Of a DNA stretch of 64,000 nt, positions 38,675-48,137 are shown piece after piece. The position numbers were made by a program, and so were the translations under genes. A model generated the notes under the pieces. It had not been told where the DNA came from, made no database searches, and was given only the letters and a program-made list of their open reading frames with translations. Position 1 is the stretch's first letter. Each line of letters opens with the position of its first letter. The stretch comes from Nocardioides okcheonensis (GTDB taxonomy: Bacteria > Actinomycetota > Actinomycetes > Propionibacteriales > Nocardioidaceae): assembly GCF_020991065.1 (NCBI RefSeq), contig NZ_CP087710.1, forward strand, positions 4,092,001 to 4,156,000, in the 5' to 3' direction.

Positions 38675-39275
38675 CCTCCCGCGCACCACCCGCCTGCTCG
38701 TCGCCCGCCACGGCGAGGCCGCCTACGAGAGCGACCTGCTCAGCGATGCCGGCGGGTGGTTGACCCCACTGGGCCGGGAGCAGGCGCGCGGGCTCGCCGC
38801 GTCGCTGGCCGACGAGCAGGTCACCCGGGTGTGGACCAGCGACATGGCCCGGGCCGTCCAGACCGGCGAGGTCGTCGCGGGTCCGCTCGGCGTCGACGTC
38901 GTCGTCCGGACGGGGCTGCGCGAGTTCGGGGTGGGGGACGCGGCCGGGACGACCGGTGTCCCCGACCCGTTCGCGGCGACCTTCGCGTCGTGGCTCGACG
39001 GCGACCTGGCCGCCCGGATCCCCGGCGGCGAGAGCGGCGAGGACGTCGTCGCGCGCTACCGGACGGTGCTGGAGGAGATCGCCGACGCCCACCGCGGGGA
39101 GACCGTGCTCGTGGTCAGCCACGGCGGCGTGATGTGCCTGGCGCTGTCCGTGCTCGCCGCGAACCTCGCGGTCAGCCACTCCCGCGACCTCCCGATGCCG
39201 AACTGCGGGGTGGTCGTGATGGAGGCGGACGCCGGCGGCTGGGTGGCCCGCTCGTGGGCCGGTCAGGACCTCTGA
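38667..39275 (+). CDS. Histidine phosphatase superfamily protein, 202 aa
   Basis: RHG motif at LLVARHGEAAYESD (phospho-accepting His near residue 14), second-half ETVLVVSHGGVMCL with the proton-relay His, and LREFGVGDAAG. Phosphoglycerate-mutase-like hydrolase; substrate undetermined. GTG 38667 lies inside the end of the DAAO gene, suggesting co-translation. Confidence 0.85.
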   Translation: MTDLPRTTRLLVARHGEAAYESDLLSDAGGWLTPLGREQARGLAASLADEQVTRVWTSDMARAVQTGEVVAGPLGVDVVVRTGLREFGVGDAAGTTGVPDPFAATFASWLDGDLAARIPGGESGEDVVARYRTVLEEIADAHRGETVLVVSHGGVMCLALSVLAANLAVSHSRDLPMPNCGVVVMEADAGGWVARSWAGQDL

Positions 39276-39282
39276 GCCGCCC

Positions 39283-39732
39283 TCAGCCGAGCAGGCCCGC
39301 CGCCCACAGCACGACCAGCACGAGCGCCATCACGGCGACGGCGACGCCCATCCGCACCGCCATCGCGCCGACCCACAGCGACATCAGCGTCGCGGGTCGG
39401 CCGCGGCGGTCCAGCGGGGTCGCCTCGAGGACCGCGGACCGGTTGATCGGGCCGTGGACGTGCGCGTACGTGTCGTCCCCGACCGGGTCCACGCGCACCT
39501 CGGCGTCGAGCCGGCGCGGGTCGATCGTGAGCAGCACCAGGTGCTCGTCGAGGCCGGCGTAGTAGCGGTCGAAGACGCCCTGCACCTGGTCGCGGCGGCT
39601 GGCGTGGATGAACCCCTCCTCGGCGAGCGTCCGTCCCACGGTGGACGTGGTGTAGGTGCCGGTCTCGAGGGCGCGGCGCCAGTCGGCGTCGGTCGCGATG
39701 TGGAAGATGCGGTCGGGGACGGCCTCGGTCAC
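39283..39732 (-). CDS. DUF952 domain protein with C-terminal membrane helix, 149 aa
   Basis: DUF952 core: RIFHIATDADWRRALETGTY, EEGFIHASRRDQVQGVFDRY, LDAEVRVDPVGDDTYAHVHG and INRSAVLEATPL. The C-terminus adds a hydrophobic helix (MGVAVAVMALVLVVLWAAGL) not usual for DUF952, so it would be membrane-tethered. GTG start at 39732. DUF952 has an ADP-ribosyltransferase-like fold with unknown role. Confidence 0.82.
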   Translation of the reverse strand: MTEAVPDRIFHIATDADWRRALETGTYTTSTVGRTLAEEGFIHASRRDQVQGVFDRYYAGLDEHLVLLTIDPRRLDAEVRVDPVGDDTYAHVHGPINRSAVLEATPLDRRGRPATLMSLWVGAMAVRMGVAVAVMALVLVVLWAAGLLG

Positions 39733-39745
39733 CGTGCGAGGGTAA

Positions 39746-39922
39746 CGACATGAGCGAGCGCTGGGCTTCGACGGCCACTACGTCGACCATTACCTGCGCC
39801 GCTTCACGCCCTACGCGATCTGCGAGGGCCTCTACGTCGAGGACCGGCTCTTCCACGGAGCGGGGCTGTGCCTCAAGAGCCTGGCCTGCGGGCTCGTCGG
39901 GGGGCGACCCGGCCACGCCTAG
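39746..39922 (+). pseudogene. Gene fragment or orphan ORF, about 58 codons without a start
   Basis: The frame beginning after a TAA at 39743 reads RHERALGFDGHYVDHYLRRF, then TPYAICEGLYVEDRLFHGAG and ends [15 protein letters not shown]. Its composition (Tyr, Phe, His, Cys, few Arg/Pro) looks like genuine protein, unlike the shadow frames around it, but it has no ATG or GTG. The ATG at 39750 is out of frame by one. Perhaps a decayed or frameshifted gene. No family recognised. Confidence 0.3.
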
Positions 39923-40605
39923 AACAGCCGGTGCTCCGCGTCGTCCATGCCGCGCAGGGCGTCGTAGTCGACGAGCGCGCAGGCGATGCCGCGGTCCGTG
40001 GCCAGCACGCGGGCCTGGGGCTTGATCTCCTGGGCGGCGTAGATGCCGCGGACCGGACCCTTGCTGGTCAGCATCGGGTCGCGGTTGAGCAGCTCGAGGT
40101 AGCGGGTGAGCTGCTCGACCCCGTCGATCTCGCCGCGGCGCTTGATCTCGACCGCGACCGACAGGCCGTCGGCGTCGCGGCACATCAGGTCGACCGGGCC
40201 GATCGCGGTCATGAACTCGCGGCGCACCAGCGTCAGGCCGTCGGCGAGCGTTGCCGGGTGCTCGGCGAGCAGCTCCTGGAGGTGCTTCTCGACGCCGTCC
40301 TTCTGCAGTCCCGGGTCGACGCCGAGGTCGTGGGACGTGTCGTGCAGGACCTCGTCGATGAGGATGCGCAGGGTGTCGTCGGTCTTGGTGGCGGTCACCA
40401 GCCACTCGGGCCGGCCGTCCTCGGACACCCCCTCGCGGACCGTGCACGGCGGCGACATCCAGTTGAGCGGCTTGTAGGAGCCGCCGTCGGAGTGGATGAG
40501 CACCGAGCCGTCGTTCTTCAGCATCAGCACCCGCGTGGCCATCGGCAGGTGGGCCGAGAGCCGTCCCGCGTAGTCGACCTGGCACGTGGCTACGACGATC
40601 CTCAC
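39919..40605 (-). CDS. nucS: Mismatch-specific endonuclease NucS/EndoMS, 228 aa
   Basis: Non-canonical mismatch repair nuclease replacing MutS/MutL in actinobacteria. N-terminal DNA-binding/dimerisation part ([28 protein letters not shown]) and C-terminal RecB-like nuclease: [36 protein letters not shown] (D-ExK catalytic set). C-terminal DDAEHRLF fits the clamp-binding tail. GTG 40605 lies 8 nt after a TAGATT box with no ribosome site. Divergent from the GNAT-MOSC gene by 24 bp. Confidence 0.93.
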   Translation of the reverse strand: MRIVVATCQVDYAGRLSAHLPMATRVLMLKNDGSVLIHSDGGSYKPLNWMSPPCTVREGVSEDGRPEWLVTATKTDDTLRILIDEVLHDTSHDLGVDPGLQKDGVEKHLQELLAEHPATLADGLTLVRREFMTAIGPVDLMCRDADGLSVAVEIKRRGEIDGVEQLTRYLELLNRDPMLTSKGPVRGIYAAQEIKPQARVLATDRGIACALVDYDALRGMDDAEHRLF

Positions 40606-40613
40606 GTCGGGCG

Positions 40614-40623
40614 AATCTACAGT
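40614..40623. promoter_or_regulatory. Overlapping divergent -10 boxes of nucS and the GNAT-MOSC gene
   Basis: Plus-strand TACAGT (40618-40623), 6 nt before GTG 40630, and minus-strand TAGATT (40614-40619), 8 nt before GTG 40605. They share two bases. Both genes lack ribosome sites, suggesting leaderless, mutually exclusive initiation. Confidence 0.5.
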
Positions 40624-40629
40624 GACCCC

Positions 40630-41706
40630 GTGACCGCTCCCGCAGTACGCCCCGCCCGCGCGCGCGACCTGCCGCTCCTCGCCGCGATCGAGGACGCGGG
40701 CACCCCGATGTTCGAGGAGGTGCTCGGCGACCTCACCGGCGACGCCCTCGCCTCGCCGGCGCCGAGCGGCGAGTGGCGGGCGGCGCAGCCCGGCTTCCTG
40801 CTGGTCGCCGGCGACCCGGCGGTCGGGTTCGCCCACGTCGTCGACCTGGTCGGCCACGCCCACCTCGCGCAGCTCTCGGTGCACCCCGACCACGGCCGCC
40901 GCGGCGTCGGGGCGGCGCTGCTCGAGGCGGCGGCCGAGCGCGCGACGCTGAAGGGCCACGGCTCGCTCACCCTCACGACGTACGCCGACCTGCCGTGGAA
41001 CGGGCCGTTCTACGCCCGGCACGGCTTCGTGGAGTTCGCGGCCGACGACCCGCTCACCGCCCAGCAGCAGGCGATCTCCGACGAGGAGGAGCGGCTGGGG
41101 CTGGGCCGGCACGGGCGTCGGACCTGGATGCGGCGGGTGCTGCGCCCGCACCGCTCGACCGCCGAGCTGGAGGCGTTCCTCCCGGCGCTGGACGCCTCGC
41201 CCCGCGAGGTCGGGACGGTGCGCGCCGTCGTCCGGCGCCCCGGGCCGGGTGAGCGCGAGGTGCTGGAGGTCGGCCACCTGGACCTCGAGCACGGGCTGCT
41301 CGGCGACACCTGGGCGGAGCGGGGGAGCCGGCGCACGCCCGACGGCTCGGCCCACCCCGACATGCAGCTCAACGTCATGAACCACCGCCTCGTCGAGTTC
41401 CTCGCCCAGGACCCGGCGCGCGAGGCGCTCGCCGGCGACCAGATGTTCCTCGACCTCGACCTCTCCCACGACCACCTCCCGGCCTGGTCCGAGCTGCACA
41501 TCGGCGGCCCGGACGGAGCGGTGGTCGTCGTCACGGACCAGCCGCACAACGGCTGCGGGAAGTTCATCGCCCGCTTCGGCAAGGACGCGATGACCTTCGT
41601 CAACGGGCCCGAGGGCAAGCCGCGCCGGCTCCGCGGGCTCTGCGCCAGGGTGGTCCGTCCCGGCCCGGTGCGTCCGGGCGACGAGGTCGTGGTGCGGCGC
41701 CCGTGA
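40630..41706 (+). CDS. GNAT acetyltransferase-MOSC domain fusion, 358 aa
   Basis: Residues 1-150: a GNAT fold with [20 protein letters not shown] (acetyl-CoA pyrophosphate loop) and [15 protein letters not shown]. Residues about 195-358: a MOSC domain, [37 protein letters not shown] and the conserved Cys in [21 protein letters not shown] domains carry sulfur for molybdenum-cofactor enzymes or conjugate thiols; joining to GNAT is not a pairing I know as standard. GTG 40630; overlaps the next gene by 4 nt. Confidence 0.85.
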   Translation: MTAPAVRPARARDLPLLAAIEDAGTPMFEEVLGDLTGDALASPAPSGEWRAAQPGFLLVAGDPAVGFAHVVDLVGHAHLAQLSVHPDHGRRGVGAALLEAAAERATLKGHGSLTLTTYADLPWNGPFYARHGFVEFAADDPLTAQQQAISDEEERLGLGRHGRRTWMRRVLRPHRSTAELEAFLPALDASPREVGTVRAVVRRPGPGEREVLEVGHLDLEHGLLGDTWAERGSRRTPDGSAHPDMQLNVMNHRLVEFLAQDPAREALAGDQMFLDLDLSHDHLPAWSELHIGGPDGAVVVVTDQPHNGCGKFIARFGKDAMTFVNGPEGKPRRLRGLCARVVRPGPVRPGDEVVVRRP

Positions 41707-42578
41707 GCGACCTGACCGACCCGCTCGCCGCGCTCGACGAGCGTCAGCGCGCCCTGCTCGCGGCGTGGCTGCCCGACCTGGAGGTGGTCGCCGACCACAG
41801 CTGGGGCCTGGTCGAGACCCGGGTGCTGGAGGTGACCGGCGGCGGTCGCAGGTGCATGGTCAAGGCCGGCGGTGCCTCCGACCACCACATCGCCCGCGAG
41901 ATCCGCGCGCACCGGGAGTGGACGGCCCCGTGGGTGGGCACCGGGCACGCCGCGGTCCTGCGGCACGCGGACGTCGCGGCCAAGGTCCTGGTGACCGACC
42001 ACCTGCCCGGTCGCCTGGTCCAGGGTGACCCGGCGCAGGACGACCCGGACACCTACCGGCAGGCAGGCAGGCTGATCGCGCGCTTCCACGCCCAGCACGC
42101 GCAGACCGACGACACCTGGTACGACCGGCTGCGCGACCGGGTCCGGCGCGGACTGGACTCGCGGCACCGGATCGACCCGGTGATCGAGGAGCGGGTGCGG
42201 GCCGAGGTCGACACCTGGCCGGGTGGACCGGCGACCGTGGTGCCGACGCACGGCGACTGGCAGCCGCGCAACTGGCTGGTCGACGACGGCACCGTCCGCG
42301 TGATCGACCTCGGTCGGGCCGACCTGCGTCCGGTCGAGGAGGACTTCAGCCGCCTCGCCAACCAGGACTTCGCCCGCGACCCCGTGCTGGAGACCGCCTT
42401 CTTCGAGGGCTACGGGCAGGATCCCCGCGAGCCGCGCACGTGGCGCTGCGAGCGGGTGGGGGTCGCGGTCGGCACCGCGACCTGGGCGCACCAGGTGGGC
42501 GACGAGGCCTTCGAGGAGTTCGGGCACGGCCTGCTGCGCGGCCTGTTCGGACCCGGCAGCACCGCCGCGGGGGAGTGA
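41703..42578 (+). CDS. Aminoglycoside phosphotransferase (APH)-fold kinase, 291 aa
   Basis: Kinase-like fold: [20 protein letters not shown] (ATP lysine), the Brenner motif [18 protein letters not shown] and the metal site [13 protein letters not shown]. Family phosphorylates small hydroxylated substrates; a resistance role is not implied. GTG 41703 overlaps the GNAT-MOSC stop, so the two are co-translated and may act on one substrate. Confidence 0.82.
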   Translation: MSDLTDPLAALDERQRALLAAWLPDLEVVADHSWGLVETRVLEVTGGGRRCMVKAGGASDHHIAREIRAHREWTAPWVGTGHAAVLRHADVAAKVLVTDHLPGRLVQGDPAQDDPDTYRQAGRLIARFHAQHAQTDDTWYDRLRDRVRRGLDSRHRIDPVIEERVRAEVDTWPGGPATVVPTHGDWQPRNWLVDDGTVRVIDLGRADLRPVEEDFSRLANQDFARDPVLETAFFEGYGQDPREPRTWRCERVGVAVGTATWAHQVGDEAFEEFGHGLLRGLFGPGSTAAGE

Positions 42579-42624
42579 CGCTCCCCACACCCGCGCGCGG
42601 CACCGGCCGTGGGAGCATGCGTCC

Positions 42625-44433
42625 ATGACTGAGACGGCTACCCGTGAGTTCTCCACCGTCGGCGTGATCGGCCTCGGCACCATGGGCGCCGGCATCGCCG
42701 AGGTCTTCGCCCGCAACGGCTTCGCCGTCATCGGTGTCGAGCAGAACGACGGCGGGCTGGAGCGCGGCCGCCAGCACCTCGAGCACTCCACCGGTCGCGC
42801 GGTCAAGCGCGAGAAGCTGACCCAGGAGCAGGCCGACGAGCTGCTCGGCCGGATCACCCTCACCACCGACATGACGGCGCTGTCGGCCGCCGACCTCGTG
42901 GTCGAGGCGGTCGTGGAGTCGCTGGAGGTCAAGAAGGCGATCTTCCGGGCCCTCGACGACATCGTGCGCCCGGACGCCGTGCTGGCCACGAACACCTCGT
43001 CGCTGAGCGTCACCGAGATCTCCACCGCCAACGCCAAGCCGGGGCGCGTCGTCGGCGTCCACTTCTTCAACCCCGCGCCGGTGCAGAACCTCGTCGAGAT
43101 CATCCGCACGGTGGTCACCGAGCCCGACGTTCTCGCCGACGTGCAGGCGCTGCTGCGCAGCCTCGGCAAGAACCCGGTCGTCTGCGGCGACAAGGCCGGC
43201 TTCATCGCCAACACCCTGCTCTTCGGCTACCTCAACCACGCGGTCGCGATGTACGAGGGCAAGTACGCCTCCCGCGAGGACATCGACGCGGCGATGCGGT
43301 TCGGCTGCGGCTACCCGATGGGCCCGCTCGCGCTGCTGGACCTGATCGGCCTCGACACCGCCTACGAGATCCTCGACACGATGTACAAGCAGGGCCGCGA
43401 CCGCCTGCACGCGCCCGCGCCGATCCTCAAGCAGTACGTCACCGCCGGCCTGCTGGGTCGCAAGTCCGGCCGCGGCTTCTACACCTACGAGGCCCCGGAC
43501 TCGCCCGTCGTGGTCGCCGACGCCCACACCCCGGGCGAGGACGACAGGCCCACGATGCACCACGATGTACGCCTGGTCGGCGTCGTCGGTACGGGCACCA
43601 TGGCGGCGGGCATCGTCGAGGTCTTCGCCAAGGCCGGGCGCGACGTGCTGTTCACCGGTCGCAGCCAGGACAAGGTCGACGGGGTCGTGGCGAGCATCGC
43701 GAGGAACTTCGACAAGCAGATCCAGCGCGGCCGCGCCACGGAGGAGCAGAAGGCCGAGGTGCTGGGCCGGGTCCGCGGCACCACCTCGCTCGACGACCTC
43801 GCGGACGTCGACCTGGTGGTCGAGGCGATCGCGGAGGACCTCGCGGTCAAGACCACGCTGTTCGAGAACCTCGACGAGATCTGCACCGGCGGTCGAGGTG
43901 GCGCGGGCGCGATCCTCGCCACCACCACCTCGTCGCTGCCGATCATCGCGATGGCGAAGGTGACCCGGCGTCCGCAGGACGTCATCGGCATGCACTTCTT
44001 CAACCCCGCCGCGATCATGAAGCTGGTCGAGGTGGTCTCCACCGTCGCCACCGACGAGTCCGTGACGGAGACCGTGCTCGCGCTGTGCGGGGAGGTCGGC
44101 AAGGTGGGCGTGCGCTGCGGCGACCGGTCGGGGTTCATCGTCAACGCCCTGCTGTTCCCCTACCTCAACGACGCCGTCAAGATGCTCGAGGCGCACTACG
44201 CGACCGCCGACGACATCGACACCGCGATGAAGCAGGGCTGCGCGCTGCCGATGGGGCCCTTCGAGCTGCTCGACGTGGTCGGCAACGACGTGTCGCTGGC
44301 GATCCAGCGCGAGCTCTACCTCGAGTTCCGCGAGCCCGGGTTCGCCCCCGCGCCGCTGCTGGAGCACCTCGTGACGGCGGGCTACCTCGGCCGCAAGACC
44401 GGGCGCGGCTTCCGCGACTACAGCGCGCGCTGA
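42625..44433 (+). CDS. 3-Hydroxybutyryl-CoA dehydrogenase, tandem-duplicated, 602 aa
   Basis: Two complete 3HCDH units in one chain. Unit 1: VIGLGTMGAGIAEVFARNG (NAD site), NTSSLSVTEIS, GVHFFNPAPVQNLVEII (catalytic His) and a C-terminal dimerisation domain to about 290. Unit 2 begins VVGTGTMAAGIVEVFAKAG (about 320), with ATTTSSLPIIAMAK, GMHFFNPAAIMKLVEVV and GYLGRKTGRGFRDYS. Both keep His and Glu catalytic residues. Equivalent to the long Streptomyces enzyme. Converts 3-hydroxybutyryl-CoA and acetoacetyl-CoA; feeds crotonyl-CoA to Ccr. ATG 42625. Confidence 0.9.
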   Translation: MTETATREFSTVGVIGLGTMGAGIAEVFARNGFAVIGVEQNDGGLERGRQHLEHSTGRAVKREKLTQEQADELLGRITLTTDMTALSAADLVVEAVVESLEVKKAIFRALDDIVRPDAVLATNTSSLSVTEISTANAKPGRVVGVHFFNPAPVQNLVEIIRTVVTEPDVLADVQALLRSLGKNPVVCGDKAGFIANTLLFGYLNHAVAMYEGKYASREDIDAAMRFGCGYPMGPLALLDLIGLDTAYEILDTMYKQGRDRLHAPAPILKQYVTAGLLGRKSGRGFYTYEAPDSPVVVADAHTPGEDDRPTMHHDVRLVGVVGTGTMAAGIVEVFAKAGRDVLFTGRSQDKVDGVVASIARNFDKQIQRGRATEEQKAEVLGRVRGTTSLDDLADVDLVVEAIAEDLAVKTTLFENLDEICTGGRGGAGAILATTTSSLPIIAMAKVTRRPQDVIGMHFFNPAAIMKLVEVVSTVATDESVTETVLALCGEVGKVGVRCGDRSGFIVNALLFPYLNDAVKMLEAHYATADDIDTAMKQGCALPMGPFELLDVVGNDVSLAIQRELYLEFREPGFAPAPLLEHLVTAGYLGRKTGRGFRDYSAR

Positions 44434-44460
44434 GGCGGGTCCCGGGCCCGGGGTGCGGGG

Positions 44461-44994
44461 TCAGAGGCTGCGGGTGGTGGTCGCGGTGACCGTCGGCGCC
44501 TGCGGGGCACCCGCGTAGGCCGTGACGGTCTCCCTGCGCTGGTCGACGTCGCGGCGCCCGACGACGAACGTCAGCGGGGCGGTGGACGCCGACGGAGCGA
44601 GGGTGTCGGCGTAGGAGAAGGTGTAGGTCCAGCCCTTGGCCGCCGATCCGGTGACGGAGCCAGCCGTCCAGCCCTTGCCGTCGACGGCGGCCGGCCCGCC
44701 TGCTGCCACCGACCCCGGGAACACCACGGACACGGTGAGCCCGCTGACCGTGGGGGCGTTCGCCGCCCACACGTGCTGCACCTGGACCTGGGTCTCGATC
44801 CTGGTGGGACCGCGGCCGGCCCACGTGGTCGGGTAGGACGTGAGCGTGTCGAACCTCAGCGTCGCCGAGGCGGACGCCGCGTAGCCGGGTGCCGCGCTCG
44901 CAGCCACCACGACCGGAGCGGTCCACGTCGCGCCGAGGATGGCCCGGCGCGAGGGCCTCGGCAGTCCGGGAGCGTCCGGCATCAGGTCGGTCAT
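44461..44994 (-). CDS. Exported protein with Tat-like signal, 177 aa
   Basis: Signal region PSRRAILGATWTAPVVVAAS with twin arginines and cleavage near GYAASA. The mature domain is about 135 residues, beta-rich, without cysteines (RFDTLTSYPTTWAGRG, QVQVQHVWAANAPTVSGLTV), like small actinobacterial surface beta-sandwich proteins. No membrane anchor. Start ATG 44994 after GAAGGA. Function unknown. Confidence 0.7.
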   Translation of the reverse strand: MTDLMPDAPGLPRPSRRAILGATWTAPVVVAASAAPGYAASASATLRFDTLTSYPTTWAGRGPTRIETQVQVQHVWAANAPTVSGLTVSVVFPGSVAAGGPAAVDGKGWTAGSVTGSAAKGWTYTFSYADTLAPSASTAPLTFVVGRRDVDQRRETVTAYAGAPQAPTVTATTTRSL

Positions 44995-45074
44995 GCGTCC
45001 TTCGGGGTCGGCAGTGGGGCCTGCGCCCGAGCGCGCACGTCAGTCAAGCATGACCTGACGCGTCTGTCCGTCGA

Positions 45075-45536
45075 TCAGTCGAGACAGAACACGTTGCCCT
45101 CCGGGTCGGTCATCACCAGATGTCCCAGGGTCATCGGTGGCGCGGGCTCGTGCCGCGCCACCCGCGTGGCGCCGAGCGCCACCAGGCGCTGCGCCTCGGC
45201 CTCGAGCGCGGCCATCCGCTCCTCGCCCTCGAGGCCGGGGGCCGCGCGCAGGTCGAGGTGCACCCGGTTCTTGCCGGCCGCCTCCTCGGGCACGCGCTGG
45301 AAGAACAGCCGCGGACCGTCGCCGTCGGGGTCCTGCGCGGCGGAGGCTGCGTTCCACTCGGACTCCGGGACCCCCACCTCGGCGAGGAACGCGTGCCACG
45401 CCGCGAAGACGTCCTGGCCCGGATCGGGCTGCCGGCCCGGCGGGGGCGGGTTGACGTATCCCGTGGCGGCGGCCCAGAAACGGGACAGCAGCTCGGGGTC
45501 GTGGGCGTCGAAGGTCACCTGGATGGTCCGGCTCAT
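45075..45536 (-). CDS. VOC family (glyoxalase-like) protein, 153 aa
   Basis: Glyoxalase/bleomycin-resistance fold: IQVTFDAHDPELLSRFWAAA at the start, RLFFQRVPEEAAGKNRVHLD and the C-terminal HLVMTDPEGNVFCLD. Many such proteins are annotated as VOC of unknown substrate. ATG 45536 (MSRTIQVTF) preferred to 45560. Monocistronic. Confidence 0.82.
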   Translation of the reverse strand: MSRTIQVTFDAHDPELLSRFWAAATGYVNPPPPGRQPDPGQDVFAAWHAFLAEVGVPESEWNAASAAQDPDGDGPRLFFQRVPEEAAGKNRVHLDLRAAPGLEGEERMAALEAEAQRLVALGATRVARHEPAPPMTLGHLVMTDPEGNVFCLD

Positions 45537-45575
45537 GGCGGCCATCCTGCCCGCACCCACCGACAGCGACGCCGG

Positions 45576-47999
45576 CTAGCGCGCCGCCTGCTCGATCACC
45601 AGGGCCGCCAGCCGGGCCCGGCTGTTGATGTCGAGCTTGCGGTAGATGTGGGTGAGGTGGGCGTCGACGGTGCGCGGGGAGACGAAGAGCTCCTCGGCGA
45701 TCCGGCGGCTGGTCAGCCCGTGCGCGACCCGCTCGGCGACCTGTCGCTCGGCGGCGGTCAGGGCGTCGAGCACCGACGGCGGGGCTGACGCGGGGCGGTA
45801 GAGGACGGCCGTGACCAGCGGCACCACCTCGGCGGAGAGGTCGTCGCCGTCGAGCCAGGCGGCCGGTGCGGTCGACGCGGGCGTGACGTCGACGTCGGCG
45901 GAGTAGCCCCACCGCACCGCCATCCGCGGCACACGGAGGGCGACGGCGGTCGCGGCGATCGCGCGCGCCTCGGGCAGCTCGCGGGCGCGGGCGACGACGG
46001 CGAGGCCGTCGAGCACGTCGGCCCCGCGCAGCGGCAGGCCCATGGTGCGGCAGTGGTCGAGCGCGGTGAGGTAGGTCGTCGTGGCCTGGTCGAGGTCGCC
46101 GAGCTGGACCATCGCCCGCCCGAGCAGCAGCCGTGCCTCCACGGCGTCGCGGCCCAGCCGCGCGGAGTCGGCGAGGGCGACGACGTCGGCGGCGAGGCCA
46201 GCGGCCTGCCGGACGTCGCCGCGGGCGAGCAGGTCGCGGCCGTCCTGGGCCAGCACCGGCAGCCGGACGGCCCAGGGGAGCGACTGGCGGTCGACGGGGG
46301 TGGGCACCCAGGTCGGGTCGAGGCCGCGCAGAAGCGTCTCGGCCAGCAGGCCGACGCGGTCCTCGGCGAGCTGGCGCGCCTCGGCCACGACCGCGCGGGC
46401 ACCCGCGACGGCCTCGGCGATCCGGCCCTGCTCGAGGGCGATCCGGGCCAGCAGGGTGCGCAGGGAGAGGTCGATCCAGCGCTCGTCGTTGGTGATGCGC
46501 GCGGGCATCGCGGCGGCAATCGCCCGGGTGGCCTCCGCGAAGCGGCCCTGGGAGGCGTACACGTCGGCGAGCGTGCGGGTGGCCTGACGGGTGATGGAGC
46601 CGTCGGGGTCGAGGTCGATCGCCCGCTGCGCCTCGACCTCGGCGCTCGCCAGGTCGCCCGCGTCGAGGTGCATCTCGGCCCGGATCGACGCGGTCTTGCA
46701 GAGCTGCTCGTCCGGGTTCGGGGCGGCCGACGCGTGCTCGTCGGAGCGGGCGAGGAGCCACAGGCCCTCGTAGGTGCCGCGCATCTCGGAGGCGGCGATG
46801 CCCGCCCGGCGCGCGATCTGCGCGCCGATCTCCGGCGGCCCGTCGCCGCTGGCGAGCGCACCCTCGAGGATCTCGACGGCGTCGCGGGTGCGCATGGAGG
46901 TGTAGAGGGAGGAGAAGATCCGGTTGGCGATGGAGTAGCCCTGGCCCCGGGTCTCCGGGCGGGCGCAGGCGGTGAGCACCGCCTGCCGCATCGCCGGCAG
47001 GTCCCGGAGCCACTCCGCGTCGGCCGCGCCGAAGTTGTCGTGGGCGGGCGCGTGCTGCTCGGCCCACGCCAGCAGGCCCTGCTCGACGGCGGCGACGTCG
47101 TCGTCGGTGGCGAGCCCGCGCGCCCGCCCGCGGATCGGGGACAGCATGTCGAAGCGGCCCTGCCCGTCGACCTCCAGCAGGCTGCGACGGACCAGGTTGC
47201 CGGCGAGCTCGGCGGCGGTGTGGGACGGCACGTCCAGGACCCGGGTGAGCACGCCCATCCCGGCCGGGAAGTCGAGCAGCCCGATGCGTCGCAGCGCCGT
47301 GGCGCTGTCGGGGTCGAGGAGGCCGTGCGCGGAGTCGACGGCCTGGTCGAGGCTGACCGCCGACATGGCGTTGCTGAGCCCGACGAGGGCGCTCTGGACG
47401 GCCACCTGCTCGATCAGCAGCGGCAGGCCCCCGGTGGCGCTCAGCAGGCGGCGTACCTCGTGGGCCTGGCCGTCGAGGTCGACCGGCTGCCCGCCGGCGG
47501 ACCTGATCCGGCGCAGGAAGAGGTCGACCGCCGGCCCCTCCAGCGGTGCGCGCTGCGCCGGGACCGGGAGGGGGCCCACCCGCACGACGGACTCGTAGGG
47601 CTGGCCGGCGGTGGTCAGGGCGGTCACCACGACGCGGGCCCCGCCGGTGGCCTCGAGCACCGACTGCAGGAGCGGGCCGGCGGCGGTGGTGTCGAGGTCG
47701 AGGCCGTCGAGGACCAGCAGGCCGTCGTGGGCGTCGACGGCACGCCCCAGCGCCCCTACCAGGCTGTCGCCGGGCGCCGTCTCGGCCCCGAGCGTCTCCA
47801 GGGCCGCGACGAGCACCTCGTCGAGGCTGCGCAGGGTGCGCGCGTCGACCCAGGCGGCGGGGGAGGCCTCCGCGAGGTGGCGCACCAGCAGCGTCTTGCC
47901 GCTGCCGGGCGGCCCGACCACCGTCACCCAGCGTGACTCGCCGATCGCCTCGCGCAACGCGAGCGCGACGTCGTCACGACCGAGGCAGGGGGAGAGCAC
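45576..47999 (-). CDS. LuxR-type regulator with N-terminal ATPase, 807 aa
   Basis: LAL-like architecture: Walker A VVGPPGSGKTLLVRHLA (about 27-40), LLVLDGLDLDTT (Walker B), a winged/AAA lid, a TPR-like helical region (about 350-680) and a C-terminal LuxR HTH (LTAAERQVAERVAHGLTSRR, VSPRTVDAHLTHIYRKLDIN). Transcription activator of a regulon not identifiable here. GTG 47999 lies 6 nt after TATGTT (48006-48011, minus), apparently leaderless. Confidence 0.88.
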   Translation of the reverse strand: MLSPCLGRDDVALALREAIGESRWVTVVGPPGSGKTLLVRHLAEASPAAWVDARTLRSLDEVLVAALETLGAETAPGDSLVGALGRAVDAHDGLLVLDGLDLDTTAAGPLLQSVLEATGGARVVVTALTTAGQPYESVVRVGPLPVPAQRAPLEGPAVDLFLRRIRSAGGQPVDLDGQAHEVRRLLSATGGLPLLIEQVAVQSALVGLSNAMSAVSLDQAVDSAHGLLDPDSATALRRIGLLDFPAGMGVLTRVLDVPSHTAAELAGNLVRRSLLEVDGQGRFDMLSPIRGRARGLATDDDVAAVEQGLLAWAEQHAPAHDNFGAADAEWLRDLPAMRQAVLTACARPETRGQGYSIANRIFSSLYTSMRTRDAVEILEGALASGDGPPEIGAQIARRAGIAASEMRGTYEGLWLLARSDEHASAAPNPDEQLCKTASIRAEMHLDAGDLASAEVEAQRAIDLDPDGSITRQATRTLADVYASQGRFAEATRAIAAAMPARITNDERWIDLSLRTLLARIALEQGRIAEAVAGARAVVAEARQLAEDRVGLLAETLLRGLDPTWVPTPVDRQSLPWAVRLPVLAQDGRDLLARGDVRQAAGLAADVVALADSARLGRDAVEARLLLGRAMVQLGDLDQATTTYLTALDHCRTMGLPLRGADVLDGLAVVARARELPEARAIAATAVALRVPRMAVRWGYSADVDVTPASTAPAAWLDGDDLSAEVVPLVTAVLYRPASAPPSVLDALTAAERQVAERVAHGLTSRRIAEELFVSPRTVDAHLTHIYRKLDINSRARLAALVIEQAAR

Positions 48000-48137
48000 G
48001 GACCGAACATATCGCCCTCGGCGGGAGAGATAGGTAGGACTACGGATGCTGGCCGGTGCGGTTCCGCGGGAGTGTTCTCTCACGCCGGGGCCCACGGGGC
48101 CGCACAGGGGATGGCCCCGATCCCCGGCCGTGTCTCG

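Noticed and set aside
43890..43920. GGTCGAGGTGGCG in the dehydrogenase gene as another copy of the lysA palindrome
   Set aside because: Only about 10 bp are shared and there is no palindromic arm; it encodes a normal Gly-rich loop.
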